The notes under the pieces are model-generated. The model saw only the letters and a program-made list of their open reading frames with translations, was not told the origin of the DNA and made no database searches. This document shows, one piece after another, positions 54,793 through 62,550 of a stretch of 64,000 nt of DNA. Location of the stretch: NCBI RefSeq assembly GCF_001510645.1, contig NZ_LMVB01000001.1, positions 515,854-579,853 on the forward strand, read 5' to 3'. This DNA comes from Paenibacillus sp. FJAT-29882. GTDB lineage: Bacteria > Bacillota > Bacilli > Bacillales > DSM-1321. The position numbers and the translations under genes were made by a program. Position 1 is the first letter of the stretch. Each line of letters opens with the position of its first letter.

Positions 54793-55168
54793 ATGGAAAA
54801 GGTTACGCCGTTTTTAATGTTCGAAGGAAACGCGGAAGAAGCTATGAATTATTATTCTTTGTTTGAACAGTCTGAAATAACAAGTGTTTCACGATATGGT
54901 GCAAACGAAGCGGGTAAAGAAGGCAGTGTCATGCAAGCTATATTTACGATAAAGGGACAAGAATTCATGTGTATTGATAGCGTTATTTCACATGAATTTA
55001 CGTTTACTCCTTCCATGTGATACAGAAGAAGAAATCGACCGACTTTATGAGAATTTAACTCAAGGCGGTGGCGTTCTAATGCCATTAGATGATTATTCTT
55101 TTAGTAAAAAGTTTGGTTGGATTGTCGATGAGTTCGGTGTTTCATGGCAACTTAATTTGCCAAGCTGA
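54793..55168 (+). pseudogene. PhnB-like VOC (glyoxalase-fold) protein, frameshifted
   Basis: The first frame (MEKVTPFLMFEGNAEEAMNYY ... IKGQEFMCIDS ... FTFTPSM) stops at 55020. The second frame (LPCDTEEEIDRLYENLTQGG ... FGWIVDEFGVSWQLN) continues to 55168. Together they make one PhnB-type VOC protein, with about five residues missing at the join (where relatives have a segment like ISLFV). This suggests a short deletion near 55005-55015 that changed the frame. Ribosome site AAGGAG precedes the ATG. Confidence 0.8.
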
Positions 55169-55214
55169 AATAGGGGACATACTTTGACGATTTCTCAAAG
55201 GTTGTTCTCATAAC

Positions 55215-55256
55215 GAAAGGGTCAGAACCTCACACAAACTGGATCTGCCCCTTTTT
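55215..55256. terminator. R3-type terminator
   Basis: AAAGGGTCAGAACCTC on the left pairs with GGATCTGCCCCTTT, giving a short stem followed by TTTAG. It lies between the broken VOC gene and the convergent DUF4184 gene. Confidence 0.6.
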
Positions 55257-55264
55257 AGACTTGA

Positions 55265-56005
55265 TTAGCTTTTAAGTTGTCGATATTTATAAAACAAAGA
55301 AACAAGGAATAAACTCACCAAGGTTGAATCGATTATTCTAACAACGACTATGCCGTAACTCCTAATCGAAACATAGTCGATGAGAAACCATACGATCACA
55401 GATAATATTGTGAGAAGGAAGATAGACGACCAAAAAATGAATTTTTGTTTTGGATACACTTCAAGATTTTTCTGCTTATTTTGCGAATAGGCTCTGAAAT
55501 ATAGATAACCTATGATCATCATAATTCCAAATAATGTACTGCCATGTTGTAAAAATTTATATAAAGGTATGTTTAATCCATAGACACTAAACGTGTAATT
55601 AAATATCGGGAATTTCATCACCATAACTCCATTCATATGAGTGAATGAATCCCATATGACGTGAGTGAGCATGCCGAACAACGCCGAATAACAAAAAACG
55701 ATTATTTTCAATAGTTGACTAGCATCAGATTTTTTCGTATATGAATCTTGTAGAAAACTGGGCAAATGATTAACTAAAGTTTGGTGGATAAAGAAATGAT
55801 AGAATAAGTAAATGATTGTAACCAACGGGAGGTTAAAGTAAAGAAAGCCAAAACAGGTATGGCCAATCTCCCCAGAAGGTTGCCCACTTAAGAAGTATTC
55901 AAAATCAGGAGTCATACTACCTAAAACCATAGCTGAAAAATTAATATAATTGCTTTTTCTTGAGAAAGGCAGTACAGCTGCTGGATGAGCAAAAGTTAAT
56001 GGCAT
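55265..56005 (-). CDS. DUF4184 membrane protein
   Basis: A 246-residue protein starting MPLTFAHPAAVLPFSRKS, the hallmark of DUF4184, followed by LGSMTPDFEYFL and four to six membrane segments (for example LVTIIYLFYHFF, IVFCYSALFGMLTHVIWDSFTH, IFLLTILSVIVWFLIDY). The His and Asp residues in the N-terminal part and in THVIWDSFTH resemble the metal-dependent hydrolases of the YdjM type. That is a suggestion only. The ribosome site AAGGTGAA precedes the ATG. Confidence 0.82.
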   Translation of the reverse strand: MPLTFAHPAAVLPFSRKSNYINFSAMVLGSMTPDFEYFLSGQPSGEIGHTCFGFLYFNLPLVTIIYLFYHFFIHQTLVNHLPSFLQDSYTKKSDASQLLKIIVFCYSALFGMLTHVIWDSFTHMNGVMVMKFPIFNYTFSVYGLNIPLYKFLQHGSTLFGIMMIIGYLYFRAYSQNKQKNLEVYPKQKFIFWSSIFLLTILSVIVWFLIDYVSIRSYGIVVVRIIDSTLVSLFLVSLFYKYRQLKS

Positions 56006-56244
56006 ATGTATTCACCTTATATTTTCTATTCAAATTATGGACATTAAAACCGCTAACCTTAGCCTATCATAGCTTAAATGAGTTTAAAATAAGCAGCTTT
56101 CACTTATTATGTCAAATCACCTTTTTAGGATAATAATAGAGATATAGCGATTTAAACGTTGATCAATAAAAACATTCATGAGCGTCTGCTCTAAAGGGAA
56201 ACGATGAAAAAGGTTCAGGTACTCAAATTGTATCACCTTAAGAA

Positions 56245-56284
56245 GGTGGCGGTGCTCAGCTGATTTTGCGAAGCCCCGCCCCTT
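56245..56284 (-). repeat. R2 mini-copy (hairpin core only)
   Basis: On the minus strand GGGGCGGGGCTTCGC and GAGCACCGCCACC remain, with only about 12 bases between. GGCGGGGC pairs with GCACCGCC, which supports this pairing in the full-length copies. The region 56006-56369 has no other recognised element. Confidence 0.5.
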
Positions 56285-56369
56285 TTCTACAGAAAAACAC
56301 ATAGCGACTTTTTGTGAGTGCCATGTGTTTTGGATGCTAATTTCTTCTTAAATATAGTTAATATCTCTT

Positions 56370-56747
56370 CTATTCCAAAAATTCCTTAATCGGACTTTTC
56401 CAGTCAATAATGGCCTGTGGGTACCTTTTTTTTACCTCTGATTCAATAAATTGAAAATCCTTGCGTTCCATTCCTTTTAACGAGCTCGTATTTCTTGGCC
56501 AGATGAAAATTGAAATGACTTCAAAAGCTTGTACAGTTGTCCCAAGATATTTTTCACCTTCAAATAGAACTCCTTTATACGTCACAACAAAGTTTTTTTG
56601 GATGTTGTTCGGATCATCGAGAAAGAAAAACTTACTATGTTCCTGTGCGAGCTCCAATTTCCGCTTTGGACTGACGATATATTTAATCACAGTATAGATG
56701 AGAAAAATAATCAAAGCGAACAAAAGCAGGCGAATGAACAATACCAT
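56370..56747 (-). CDS. ysdB: Sigma-W-regulated membrane protein YsdB
   Basis: A 125-residue protein with one N-terminal membrane segment (residues 3-23, LFIRLLLFALIIFLIYTVIKY) and a soluble domain containing NFVVTYKGVLFEGEKYLG. It resembles B. subtilis YsdB, a sigma-W target of unknown function. ATG 56747 follows GGAGG seven bases upstream. A perfect sigma-W promoter lies 32 bases upstream (56779-56804). In B. subtilis it sits between ysdA and ysdC; here three other genes are inserted on each side. Confidence 0.87.
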   Translation of the reverse strand: MVLFIRLLLFALIIFLIYTVIKYIVSPKRKLELAQEHSKFFFLDDPNNIQKNFVVTYKGVLFEGEKYLGTTVQAFEVISIFIWPRNTSSLKGMERKDFQFIESEVKKRYPQAIIDWKSPIKEFLE

Positions 56748-56778
56748 GGAGATTCCTCCTCATACATTTTCCCTTATT

Positions 56779-56804
56779 TACGCATGGACAAGAAAAAAGT
56801 TTCA
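56779..56804 (-). promoter_or_regulatory. Sigma-W promoter of ysdB
   Basis: On the minus strand, TGAAAC at 56804-56799, exactly 16 bases, then CGTA at 56782-56779: the full sigma-W consensus. Confidence 0.82.
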
Positions 56805-56849
56805 CTAATTTCGATAAAAGTTTATTCTTATAAAAATGGATAAAATTGT

Positions 56850-56897
56850 TTGTGATAGATCGCTAACCATGTTACACTAAAATTGTACCAAATGGTA
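56850..56897 (+). promoter_or_regulatory. Promoter and TetR-type palindrome of the AhpD-like gene
   Basis: TTGTGA, 17 bases, TACACT (56850-56878), followed at once by TACCAAATGGTA (56886-56897), two 5-base arms around AA. The palindrome overlaps the expected transcription start. The TetR gene two positions downstream is the natural candidate repressor. Confidence 0.5.
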
Positions 56898-56936
56898 GGT
56901 ATAAATCACTGTACACAAATAGGGAGGATGTTGAAC

Positions 56937-57584
56937 ATGAATTTTTATCAAAAAGAAAATTTAAGAAACTTAAATCAAGTAAAAGATTTAGCTCCTGAAC
57001 AATTACAGGCCTTTTCTGAATTTAACAGTACGGTCTTTCAAGAAGGGGCGCTGTCAATTAAGGAAAAGGAAATCATCGCAGTGGCGATTGCACATGTCAC
57101 AGAATGCCCATATTGTATCGATAGCCATACCAAAAAAGCCAAAGCTGTAGGTGTGACACTTGAAGAACTAGTTGAAGCTGTATTTGTCGTATCTGGTATT
57201 GAGGCTGGAGGAGCAGTAACGCATAGCACACATATCGATAATGCTTTAAGTCAAGAAGCCAGCGATTCATTATATAATCGGTCTAACCTTAAAAAGCTTG
57301 GACAATTGCAAAAAGGGGCTCCTGAAGGTTTTAAAGCGTACTCTAAATTTAGTGCAACAGCAATGAAAGAAGGCAAGTTAAGTGCCAAATTCAAAGAGAT
57401 CATTGCTGTAGCTGTTGCACATGCGACACAATGTCCATATTGTATTGATGTTCATGCTAAAAATGCAGAAAAACTTGGCGCCACTAAAGAAGAATTATCA
57501 GAAGCAGTACTCGTTACTTCAGCTTTACTTGCAGGCGGAGCGTATGCCCATATCGCCAATTTAATTCAAAGCTATGGGGAATAA
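56937..57584 (+). CDS. Tandem carboxymuconolactone decarboxylase / AhpD-like protein
   Basis: A 215-residue protein made of two homologous halves. Each half has an EIIAVA-AHxTxCPYCIDxH motif: KEKEIIAVAIAHVTECPYC near residues 42-60 and KFKEIIAVAVAHATQCPYC near residues 147-165. The CxxC plus histidine is the AhpD redox signature, so both halves could be active as alkylhydroperoxidase-type reductases; substrate unknown. ATG 56937 follows GGGAGG at nine bases. The TetR gene follows 61 bases later, probably in the same transcript. Confidence 0.85.
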   Translation: MNFYQKENLRNLNQVKDLAPEQLQAFSEFNSTVFQEGALSIKEKEIIAVAIAHVTECPYCIDSHTKKAKAVGVTLEELVEAVFVVSGIEAGGAVTHSTHIDNALSQEASDSLYNRSNLKKLGQLQKGAPEGFKAYSKFSATAMKEGKLSAKFKEIIAVAVAHATQCPYCIDVHAKNAEKLGATKEELSEAVLVTSALLAGGAYAHIANLIQSYGE

Positions 57585-57645
57585 TTATTGAATTAAATAG
57601 TGAAGCACATCATCTAAGATTAAACAGCGAAAAAGGTGTGAATAT

Positions 57646-58221
57646 ATGTCTAAAAAGCAAGAAATTATTACAATCTCAAGAGGGATTATTCATTCTAAAG
57701 GATACCAAGCCACTTCAATTTCTGATATTCTCAAAGCAGCTTCGATTGGCAAAGGGCAATTTTATCATTATTTTTCATCGAAATATGATCTTGGACTAGC
57801 TGTTGTAGAAGACGTAATTCAAGATCTAGATCAACAGTTGATAAATGAAATCTTTCATTCAAAGGAAAAAGCGAAGGCAAGATTAAATAAAATGCTTGAT
57901 TGGAATCTTGCCTCTCATACTGAATCGAAAAGTAAGCTTGGCTGTGCTGTTGGTAATTTAGCGATTGAGATGAGCGAACACGATGAAACATTTCGAGTGA
58001 AAATTAAAGAGTTTTTTGACAAGTGGATTTCTGAGGTAGAAACTGCATTAACAGAAATGGTCAAAGAAAATCAATTAGCTCCAACAACAGATTGTAAAAA
58101 AGGTGCCCAAGCCATCGTTGCCATGATTGAAGGCGGGATACTCTTAATGAAGAATCAGCAAGATCTTGAGATTTTGACCCATGTGATGGAAATGATTCGC
58201 AAACAGTATCATCTTATTTAA
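57646..58221 (+). CDS. TetR-family transcriptional regulator
   Basis: A 191-residue regulator. The N-terminal helix-turn-helix is typical (ISRGIIHSKGYQATSISDILKAASIGKGQFYHYFSSKYDLG, given here by its central motif GKGQFYHYFSSKYDLG). The C-terminal helical ligand domain contains KSKLGCAVGNLAIEMSEHD, as in LmrA/YxaF-like repressors. Ribosome site AAAAAGGTG. It follows the tandem AhpD gene and probably controls it through the palindrome at 56886-56897. The inducer is unknown; an electrophile or oxidant is plausible from the partner. Confidence 0.88.
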   Translation: MSKKQEIITISRGIIHSKGYQATSISDILKAASIGKGQFYHYFSSKYDLGLAVVEDVIQDLDQQLINEIFHSKEKAKARLNKMLDWNLASHTESKSKLGCAVGNLAIEMSEHDETFRVKIKEFFDKWISEVETALTEMVKENQLAPTTDCKKGAQAIVAMIEGGILLMKNQQDLEILTHVMEMIRKQYHLI

Positions 58222-58222
58222 A

Positions 58223-58253
58223 CAAAAAAAGACCCTACTCGGTCTTTTTTTTG
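58223..58253 (+). terminator. Terminator of the tetR unit
   Basis: AAAAAAAGACC and GGTCTTTTTTTT pair around CTACTC. Confidence 0.8.
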
Positions 58254-58300
58254 TAATCGTATAGAACGCTACCTGTCAGATCAGTAGCTATTCACTAGTA

Positions 58301-58444
58301 TTATTGCTTGTGGTCAGAACCCGTTTTTTTAACACCTTTACTACTATAAGGTTTGGCACTCTTGGCTTTGTTGGCACCAGCTTTCCAACGATTCCAGCCC
58401 TTCTTGTCAGTACCTCTTCCTGTTCCACCTTTAGCTTTACTCAT
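58301..58444 (-). CDS. Small basic DUF3934-like peptide
   Basis: A 47-residue protein, too short for most gene callers. Sequence begins MSKAKGGTGRGTDKKGWNRW, then WKAGANKAKSAKPYSSKG, ending in SDHKQ. About a third of its residues are Lys/Arg and it has two tryptophans. It resembles the DUF3934 family of small Bacillus proteins. ATG 58444 is preceded by GGAGTGA at five bases. It is convergent with the tetR gene. Function unknown. Confidence 0.72.
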   Translation of the reverse strand: MSKAKGGTGRGTDKKGWNRWKAGANKAKSAKPYSSKGVKKTGSDHKQ

Positions 58445-58692
58445 ATAATCACTCCATATTGTTGTAGCCTTTAGTTTAAAGTCATTGGCTAGTTTTGCCC
58501 ACTTTTGTTAGTAATCAAGCATTAACTATACAATATAATGACAGATAGTTATACACTTTTTTACACAAGCTTTGAAAGTCCTTGAAGTTGTATAATGGCG
58601 GCAGAACCCTCCGTAGTTCGTAACGCTTCGCATATCTTTCGTTTTGTTTCATAATAAAAAGGTATCTCCTTCAGGGAATATGCTATAGTAAA

Positions 58693-58888
58693 ACCATACA
58701 AAACCTGTATGGCGTTACAACGCCATATTTGCCCTTGAAGGATCATCATGTAGCACGCGAAACTCACCTAATTACAATGGTGGCGGTGCGGAGTTGGATT
58801 TTGGTGTACTTACTAAATATTATAAGTTAACCTATAAAAAAATTGGCTATATTAATAAGTCGCGAAGCCCCGCCCCATGTCCTTCAAT
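58693..58888 (-). repeat. R2 intergenic repeat, most complete copy
   Basis: Minus-strand order: GAAGGACATGGGGCGGGG, GCTTCGCGACTTATTAATA, TAGCCAAT, AGTAAGTACACC, AAAATCCAACTCCGC, ACCGCCACCATTGTAATTAG, GTGAGTTTCGCG, GCTACATGATGATCCTTC, GGCGTTGTAACGCC, ACAGGTTTTGTATGG. Pairings GAAGGA/TCCTTC and GGCGGGGC/GCACCGCC fit. It lies between the DUF3934 gene and the divergent dUTPase gene. The 58445-58692 part is otherwise blank. Confidence 0.7.
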
Positions 58889-58917
58889 CAAACCACTTAT
58901 GAAAGTTGGAACGAATC

Positions 58918-59415
58918 ATGAATATCACAAAACTATTTGAGATGCAAAAATCACTTGATCGGCATATACAAGAAAAGCACAATCTCCATGCAGAAGACCT
59001 AATTGATAAAAAAATCCTCGCTTTATTCGTTGAGTTGGGTGAATTAGCAAACGAAACACGTTGCTTCAAATTTTGGAGCCTAAAGGGTCCATCGGAAAGA
59101 AAACTCATTTTAGCTGAATATGTAGATGGCGTTCACTTTATCCTTTCGCTCGGCATTGGTTGTAATTTGCAGATAACGAGCGTTGACGTGAAAGTAGGGC
59201 AATCTAGTAAAGAGAATGATGTAACGGCTCAATTTTTGAACATATATGCTTCTATTCAATCATTTAGCATGGAACAATCTCAGGAAAACTATGAGACCAT
59301 GTTTGCAGAGTATCTCGTTCTCGGGAATATGCTTGGTTTTTCTGGAGAAGACGTGGAACGGGCGTATGTCGAGAAAAATCAAATCAATTATGATCGGCAG
59401 AAACAAGGGTATTAA
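58918..59415 (+). CDS. Dimeric dUTPase (dUTPase-2 / MazG-like)
   Basis: A 165-residue all-alpha NTP pyrophosphohydrolase. The metal-binding motif pair is visible: FVELGELANETRCFKFW (ExxE) and LAEYVDGVHFILSLG (ExxD) about 30 residues later, the pattern of the dimeric dUTPase and MazG superfamily. It would hydrolyse dUTP to dUMP; dUTP specificity is an inference from overall likeness. ATG 58918 follows TTGGA; a TTG at 58906 is an alternative. It starts just after an R2 element. Confidence 0.82.
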   Translation: MNITKLFEMQKSLDRHIQEKHNLHAEDLIDKKILALFVELGELANETRCFKFWSLKGPSERKLILAEYVDGVHFILSLGIGCNLQITSVDVKVGQSSKENDVTAQFLNIYASIQSFSMEQSQENYETMFAEYLVLGNMLGFSGEDVERAYVEKNQINYDRQKQGY

Positions 59416-59479
59416 TGCGTGAAATGAATGGTGATGTACTATAATAAAGAATAGTGTCCATACATAAGGAGGAATAACA

Positions 59480-60565
59480 ATGACTCATTTAGATGAAACG
59501 TTAACGATGCTAAAAAGTTTAACGGATGCAAGAGGAATTGCTGGCAATGAAGGAGAAGTCCGTCAAATCATGAAAGAATATATCGCCCCTTTTGCTGATG
59601 AAGTGACGACAGATCATCTAGGTAGCTTGATTGCGAAGAAAACAGGACAAGAGGGCGGGCCAGAAATCATTGTAACTGGCCACTTAGATGAAGTGGGCTT
59701 CATGATCACCCAAATCGATTCAAAAGGCTTTCTGCGCTTCCAAACAGTTGGTGGCTGGTGGTCACAGGTCATGCTCGCCCAGCGTGTAACAATCGTGACA
59801 AGAAAAGGCGATGTTACAGGGGTAATAGGTTCAAAACCACCACATATTTTAAGTCCTGAAGCAAGAAAAAAACCTGTAGATATTAAAGATATGTTCATTG
59901 ATATCGGCGCATCAAGTAAGGAAGAAGCAGAGGAATGGGGAGTAAGACCCGGAGATATGGTCGTGCCGTATTTCGAATTTACTGTGATGAATAATGAGAA
60001 GATGCTCCTTGCCAAAGCTTGGGATAACCGAATTGGCTGTGCGATTGCCATTGATGTCTTAAAGCAATTAAAAGAAATCGAACACCCAAATATTGTTTAC
60101 GGGATTGGAGCGGTTCAAGAAGAAGTCGGATTACGCGGTGCCAAAACATCCACGTTTAAAATTCAGCCAGACATCGGCTTTGCGGTTGATGTCGGGATTG
60201 CTGGGGACACGCCTGGAGTTACGGATAAAGAAGCGCTAAGTAAAATGGGGGAAGGACCGCAAATCGTCCTTTATGATGCAAGTATGGTTTCTCATAAAGG
60301 ACTTCGTGATCTTGTAACAGATACGGCTGATGAAATGAAGATTCCATATCAATATGAATCAATGCCTGGAGGCGGAACAGATGCGGGATCGATTCATGTG
60401 ACGGCAAACGGTGTTCCAGCGCTTGCAATTACGATTGCGACTCGCTACATCCATTCACATGCGGCCATGCTTCACCGTGATGATTATGAAAACGCGGTTA
60501 AACTAATTGTAGAAGTCATTAAAAAGCTGGATCGCAAAACGGTTGATGCGATTACCTATGGCTAA
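59480..60565 (+). CDS. ysdC: M42-family aminopeptidase YsdC
   Basis: A 361-residue metallo-aminopeptidase of the M42 (TET) family. Metal ligands and catalytic residues are visible: [11 protein letters not shown] (His and Asp), AWDNRIGC (bridging Asp), [11 protein letters not shown] (Glu pair), [10 protein letters not shown] (Asp), and [14 protein letters not shown] near the end. The enzymes form large dodecamers that trim peptides. Ribosome site AGGAGGAA. Order with ysdA and ysdB is as in B. subtilis. It was formerly annotated as an endoglucanase in some genomes, which is wrong for the family. Confidence 0.94.
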   Translation: MTHLDETLTMLKSLTDARGIAGNEGEVRQIMKEYIAPFADEVTTDHLGSLIAKKTGQEGGPEIIVTGHLDEVGFMITQIDSKGFLRFQTVGGWWSQVMLAQRVTIVTRKGDVTGVIGSKPPHILSPEARKKPVDIKDMFIDIGASSKEEAEEWGVRPGDMVVPYFEFTVMNNEKMLLAKAWDNRIGCAIAIDVLKQLKEIEHPNIVYGIGAVQEEVGLRGAKTSTFKIQPDIGFAVDVGIAGDTPGVTDKEALSKMGEGPQIVLYDASMVSHKGLRDLVTDTADEMKIPYQYESMPGGGTDAGSIHVTANGVPALAITIATRYIHSHAAMLHRDDYENAVKLIVEVIKKLDRKTVDAITYG

Positions 60566-60579
60566 GATTTGTTGCTGAA

Positions 60580-60618
60580 CAAAGCAGGTACCTTCGGGTT
60601 TCCTGTTTTTTTGTTGTT
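60580..60618 (+). terminator. Terminator of ysdC
   Basis: AACAAAGCAGG and CCTGTTTTTTTGTT pair around TACCTTCGGGTTT. Confidence 0.6.
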
Positions 60619-60755
60619 TAGCGTACGATCTGAAATTGATTAATAATTTGTCTGTCCACAATTTGAAAACGGCTGATATGTTTAAAGAATGATGTTTCGG
60701 GAATAGATAATTATAAGATACTTTCAAATTTCATCTATTTGAAGGAGGAAGAATA

Positions 60756-60905
60756 ATGGTCAAGAAGAAAAGAACAGCGTCAACGGTTCAAAAAACCCTC
60801 GAAACGGAGATAGAAGAAGCCGGAAATGTGCAATTGGATGAGGATGATAACCCAATCATGAAAGATGAATATTTTCAGAATCGGATTAATACCGATCATT
60901 TATAA
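60756..60905 (+). CDS. Small charged protein, 49 residues
   Basis: Starts ATG at 60756 after a strong GAAGGAGGAAG site. Sequence begins MVKKKRTASTVQKTLETEIE and continues with an acidic middle (VQLDEDDNPIMKDEYF), ending NRINTDHL. There is no membrane segment. No family recognised. The good ribosome site, and a terminator immediately downstream shared with the convergent sspI gene, make it likely real. Confidence 0.65.
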   Translation: MVKKKRTASTVQKTLETEIEEAGNVQLDEDDNPIMKDEYFQNRINTDHL

Positions 60906-60907
60906 GC

Positions 60908-60948
60908 GAAAGAAAAGCAATAGCCAAGTAACGGCTATTGCTTTTTTA
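60908..60948. terminator. Bidirectional terminator between the small gene and sspI
   Basis: AAAAGCAATAGCC and GGCTATTGCTTTT are a perfect 13-base stem around AAGTAAC with T/A runs on both sides. The sspI stop codon lies within it. Confidence 0.85.
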
Positions 60949-61147
60949 AACCAGTTTCTAAAGATTGCAGCATTTCGGTTTTTTCTTCCTCTGATGCATG
61001 TTGCCAAATGATTTCAAACAACACACCAAGTCCAGGTAGCATTTTTTCTTCGCCTTTTTGAATGGCTTCGACGATCGTATCTTCTAACTGATCCTGTGTA
61101 TTCCCTGCTACGTTGTGAATAATTGCATTTCTTAAATTCAAGTTCAT
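60935..61147 (-). CDS. sspI: Small acid-soluble spore protein SspI
   Basis: A 70-residue spore protein, [20 protein letters not shown], with the conserved segments [19 protein letters not shown] and [14 protein letters not shown]. It belongs to the H-type/SspI group made only in the forespore. ATG 61147 follows GGGAGGG six bases upstream; two in-frame upstream starts are not supported. A sigma-G-type promoter precedes it (61184-61213). In B. subtilis sspI is also next to ysgA. Confidence 0.94.
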   Translation of the reverse strand: MNLNLRNAIIHNVAGNTQDQLEDTIVEAIQKGEEKMLPGLGVLFEIIWQHASEEEKTEMLQSLETGLKKQ

Positions 61148-61183
61148 ATTCAACCCTCCCATCACCATAATTGTCCACTTCTT

Positions 61184-61213
61184 TAGTATGGAACAAATCG
61201 AATGAAAATATGT
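61184..61213 (-). promoter_or_regulatory. Sigma-G-type promoter of sspI
   Basis: On the minus strand ACATA at 61213-61209, 18 bases, then CATACTA at 61190-61184. This matches the forespore sigma-G consensus (GHATR-N18-CATxHTA) with one mismatch at -35. Confidence 0.65.
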
Positions 61214-61271
61214 AGCAAAGGGCGAAATGCGTTATAATAAGATCTAGTGAAAAAATGAAGGAGCGTTTACC

Positions 61272-62027
61272 TTGAAATATATTGAGTCCGTCAAAAATCA
61301 AAAAGTAAAGCAATGGAAGAAATTATTAACGAAAAAAGAGCGTGAACAAACAGGTACATACCTGATCGAAGGGTTTCATCTTGTTGAAGAAGCACTAAAA
61401 GAAGGCGATATTGTTCGTGAAGTGATTGTCAGCATTGAAGCTGTCATTCCTGGGAAATTTAAATTAGAAGGAACAGAAGTTACGTATGTGACAAGTGAAG
61501 TGTTGCATGCGATTTCTGATACAGAAACACCACAAGGAATTGCCGCAATCTGTGATCAAAAAAAGATCCGTTTCGAAGACCTTTCACCGAAAAAAGTGCT
61601 GTTAATCGATGCTGTGCAAGATCCAGGTAATATTGGGACGATGATTCGAACAGCTGACGCAGCAGGGATTGATGCGGTTATTCTTGGGGAAGGCTGTGCG
61701 GACGCTTATAATCCTAAAGTGATTCGCTCGACTCAAGGAAGTATTTTTCATATGCCTGTCCTGAAAGGAAACCTAACAGAAATCATCGGTACATTGAAGG
61801 AACAGAATATTCCGGTCTATGGCACTGCCTTAGAAAAAGCAGTTTCCTATGATCAAGTAGAAAAGTCGGAAACATTTGCTCTGCTTGTAGGCAATGAAGG
61901 ACAAGGTGTTGACAAAAAATTGCTAGCACAAACGACGCAAAATCTCTACATTCCGATTTTCGGGAAAAGCGAATCGTTGAACGTGGGGATCGCAGCGGGG
62001 ATCTTGATGTATCACTTACGGAAATAG
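61272..62027 (+). CDS. ysgA: SpoU/TrmH-family RNA methyltransferase YsgA
   Basis: A 251-residue SPOUT-fold rRNA/tRNA 2'-O-methyltransferase. The N-terminal substrate-binding domain (about 1-95, KYIESVKNQKVKQWKKL) is followed by the knot with DPGNIGTMIRTADAAG (motif 1), LVGNEGQGV (motif 2) and LNVGIAAGILMY (motif 3). The precise target is not established from sequence; 23S rRNA is likely. The start is TTG at 61272 after AAGGAG. Followed by the 21-base tandem repeat array. Confidence 0.93.
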   Translation: MKYIESVKNQKVKQWKKLLTKKEREQTGTYLIEGFHLVEEALKEGDIVREVIVSIEAVIPGKFKLEGTEVTYVTSEVLHAISDTETPQGIAAICDQKKIRFEDLSPKKVLLIDAVQDPGNIGTMIRTADAAGIDAVILGEGCADAYNPKVIRSTQGSIFHMPVLKGNLTEIIGTLKEQNIPVYGTALEKAVSYDQVEKSETFALLVGNEGQGVDKKLLAQTTQNLYIPIFGKSESLNVGIAAGILMYHLRK

Positions 62028-62029
62028 GG

Positions 62030-62160
62030 TTCTGGCGCGACCCGAGGTGAAACTGGCGCGATTCGAGACGAAACTAGCGTGATTCGAGACGAAACTAGCG
62101 TGATTCGAGACGAAACCGGCGCGAATCAAGGCGGAACCAGTCGCGATCAGAGGCAAGTCC
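62030..62160. repeat. Six-unit 21-bp tandem repeat array
   Basis: Six consecutive units of 21 bases with core GCGATTCGAGACGAAACT. Units 2 to 4 are nearly identical, and units 1, 5 and 6 are degenerate. Because 21 is a multiple of three, open frames run through it on both strands, but none has a start signal. It lies between ysgA and the pheS promoter. Confidence 0.85.
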
Positions 62161-62210
62161 GGAGCGCAAACTCGGATTCCGGATCGAAAAGTTGTAGAAT
62201 AAATTTGAAT

Positions 62211-62239
62211 TTGAATCTCGGGTTGTTTTATATTATAAT
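62211..62239 (+). promoter_or_regulatory. Sigma-A promoter of pheST
   Basis: TTGAAT, 17 bases, TATAAT, immediately before the T-box leader. Confidence 0.75.
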
Positions 62240-62256
62240 TAAAGCTAAATTTCATA

Positions 62257-62517
62257 ATGAAAAAGACTATGACAGAGAAGAGTAGCATCGTATCATTCAT
62301 TCAGGAAGAAAATGCCTTAGACTGCAAGCATTTTTATGATTATGTTGATGTGAATTCACCTCTTGAGTCGGCATCGGGATACAGATAAACCTGTTGAAAG
62401 CTGCATCGGCAAAAAGCCGTTATCTGCAATGAAGTGAGTGCTTATTTTTATTGGCGCTAATAAGGGTGGTACCGCGATACATAAACCTCGTCCCTTTCTA
62501 GGGATGGGGTTTTTTTG
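62257..62517 (+). ncRNA. T-box leader of pheST
   Basis: The T-box sequence AAGGGTGGTACCGCG is at 62462-62476. The terminator AAACCTCGTCCC / GGGATGGGGTTT with T run ends at 62517. GTGAATTCACC with the Phe codon TTC at 62355-62357 sits in the specifier loop. Uncharged tRNA-Phe would allow read-through into pheS and pheT. Confidence 0.92.
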
Positions 62518-62550
62518 TGTTTATTTTTAAACAATAAAGGAGGATATATG

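Noticed and set aside
56117..56302. Minus-strand open frame of 61 codons near the R2 mini-copy
   Set aside because: No ribosome site, no recognisable domain, and it overlaps the GC-rich hairpin.
62030..62160. CRISPR array
   Set aside because: The units are contiguous 21-mers without spacers, and there are no cas genes in the window.
62016..62300. Open frames on both strands through the 21-bp tandem array, giving a repetitive SNHASFV-like protein
   Set aside because: They are a by-product of a repeat unit divisible by three; neither has a ribosome site and both run into the pheS T-box leader.
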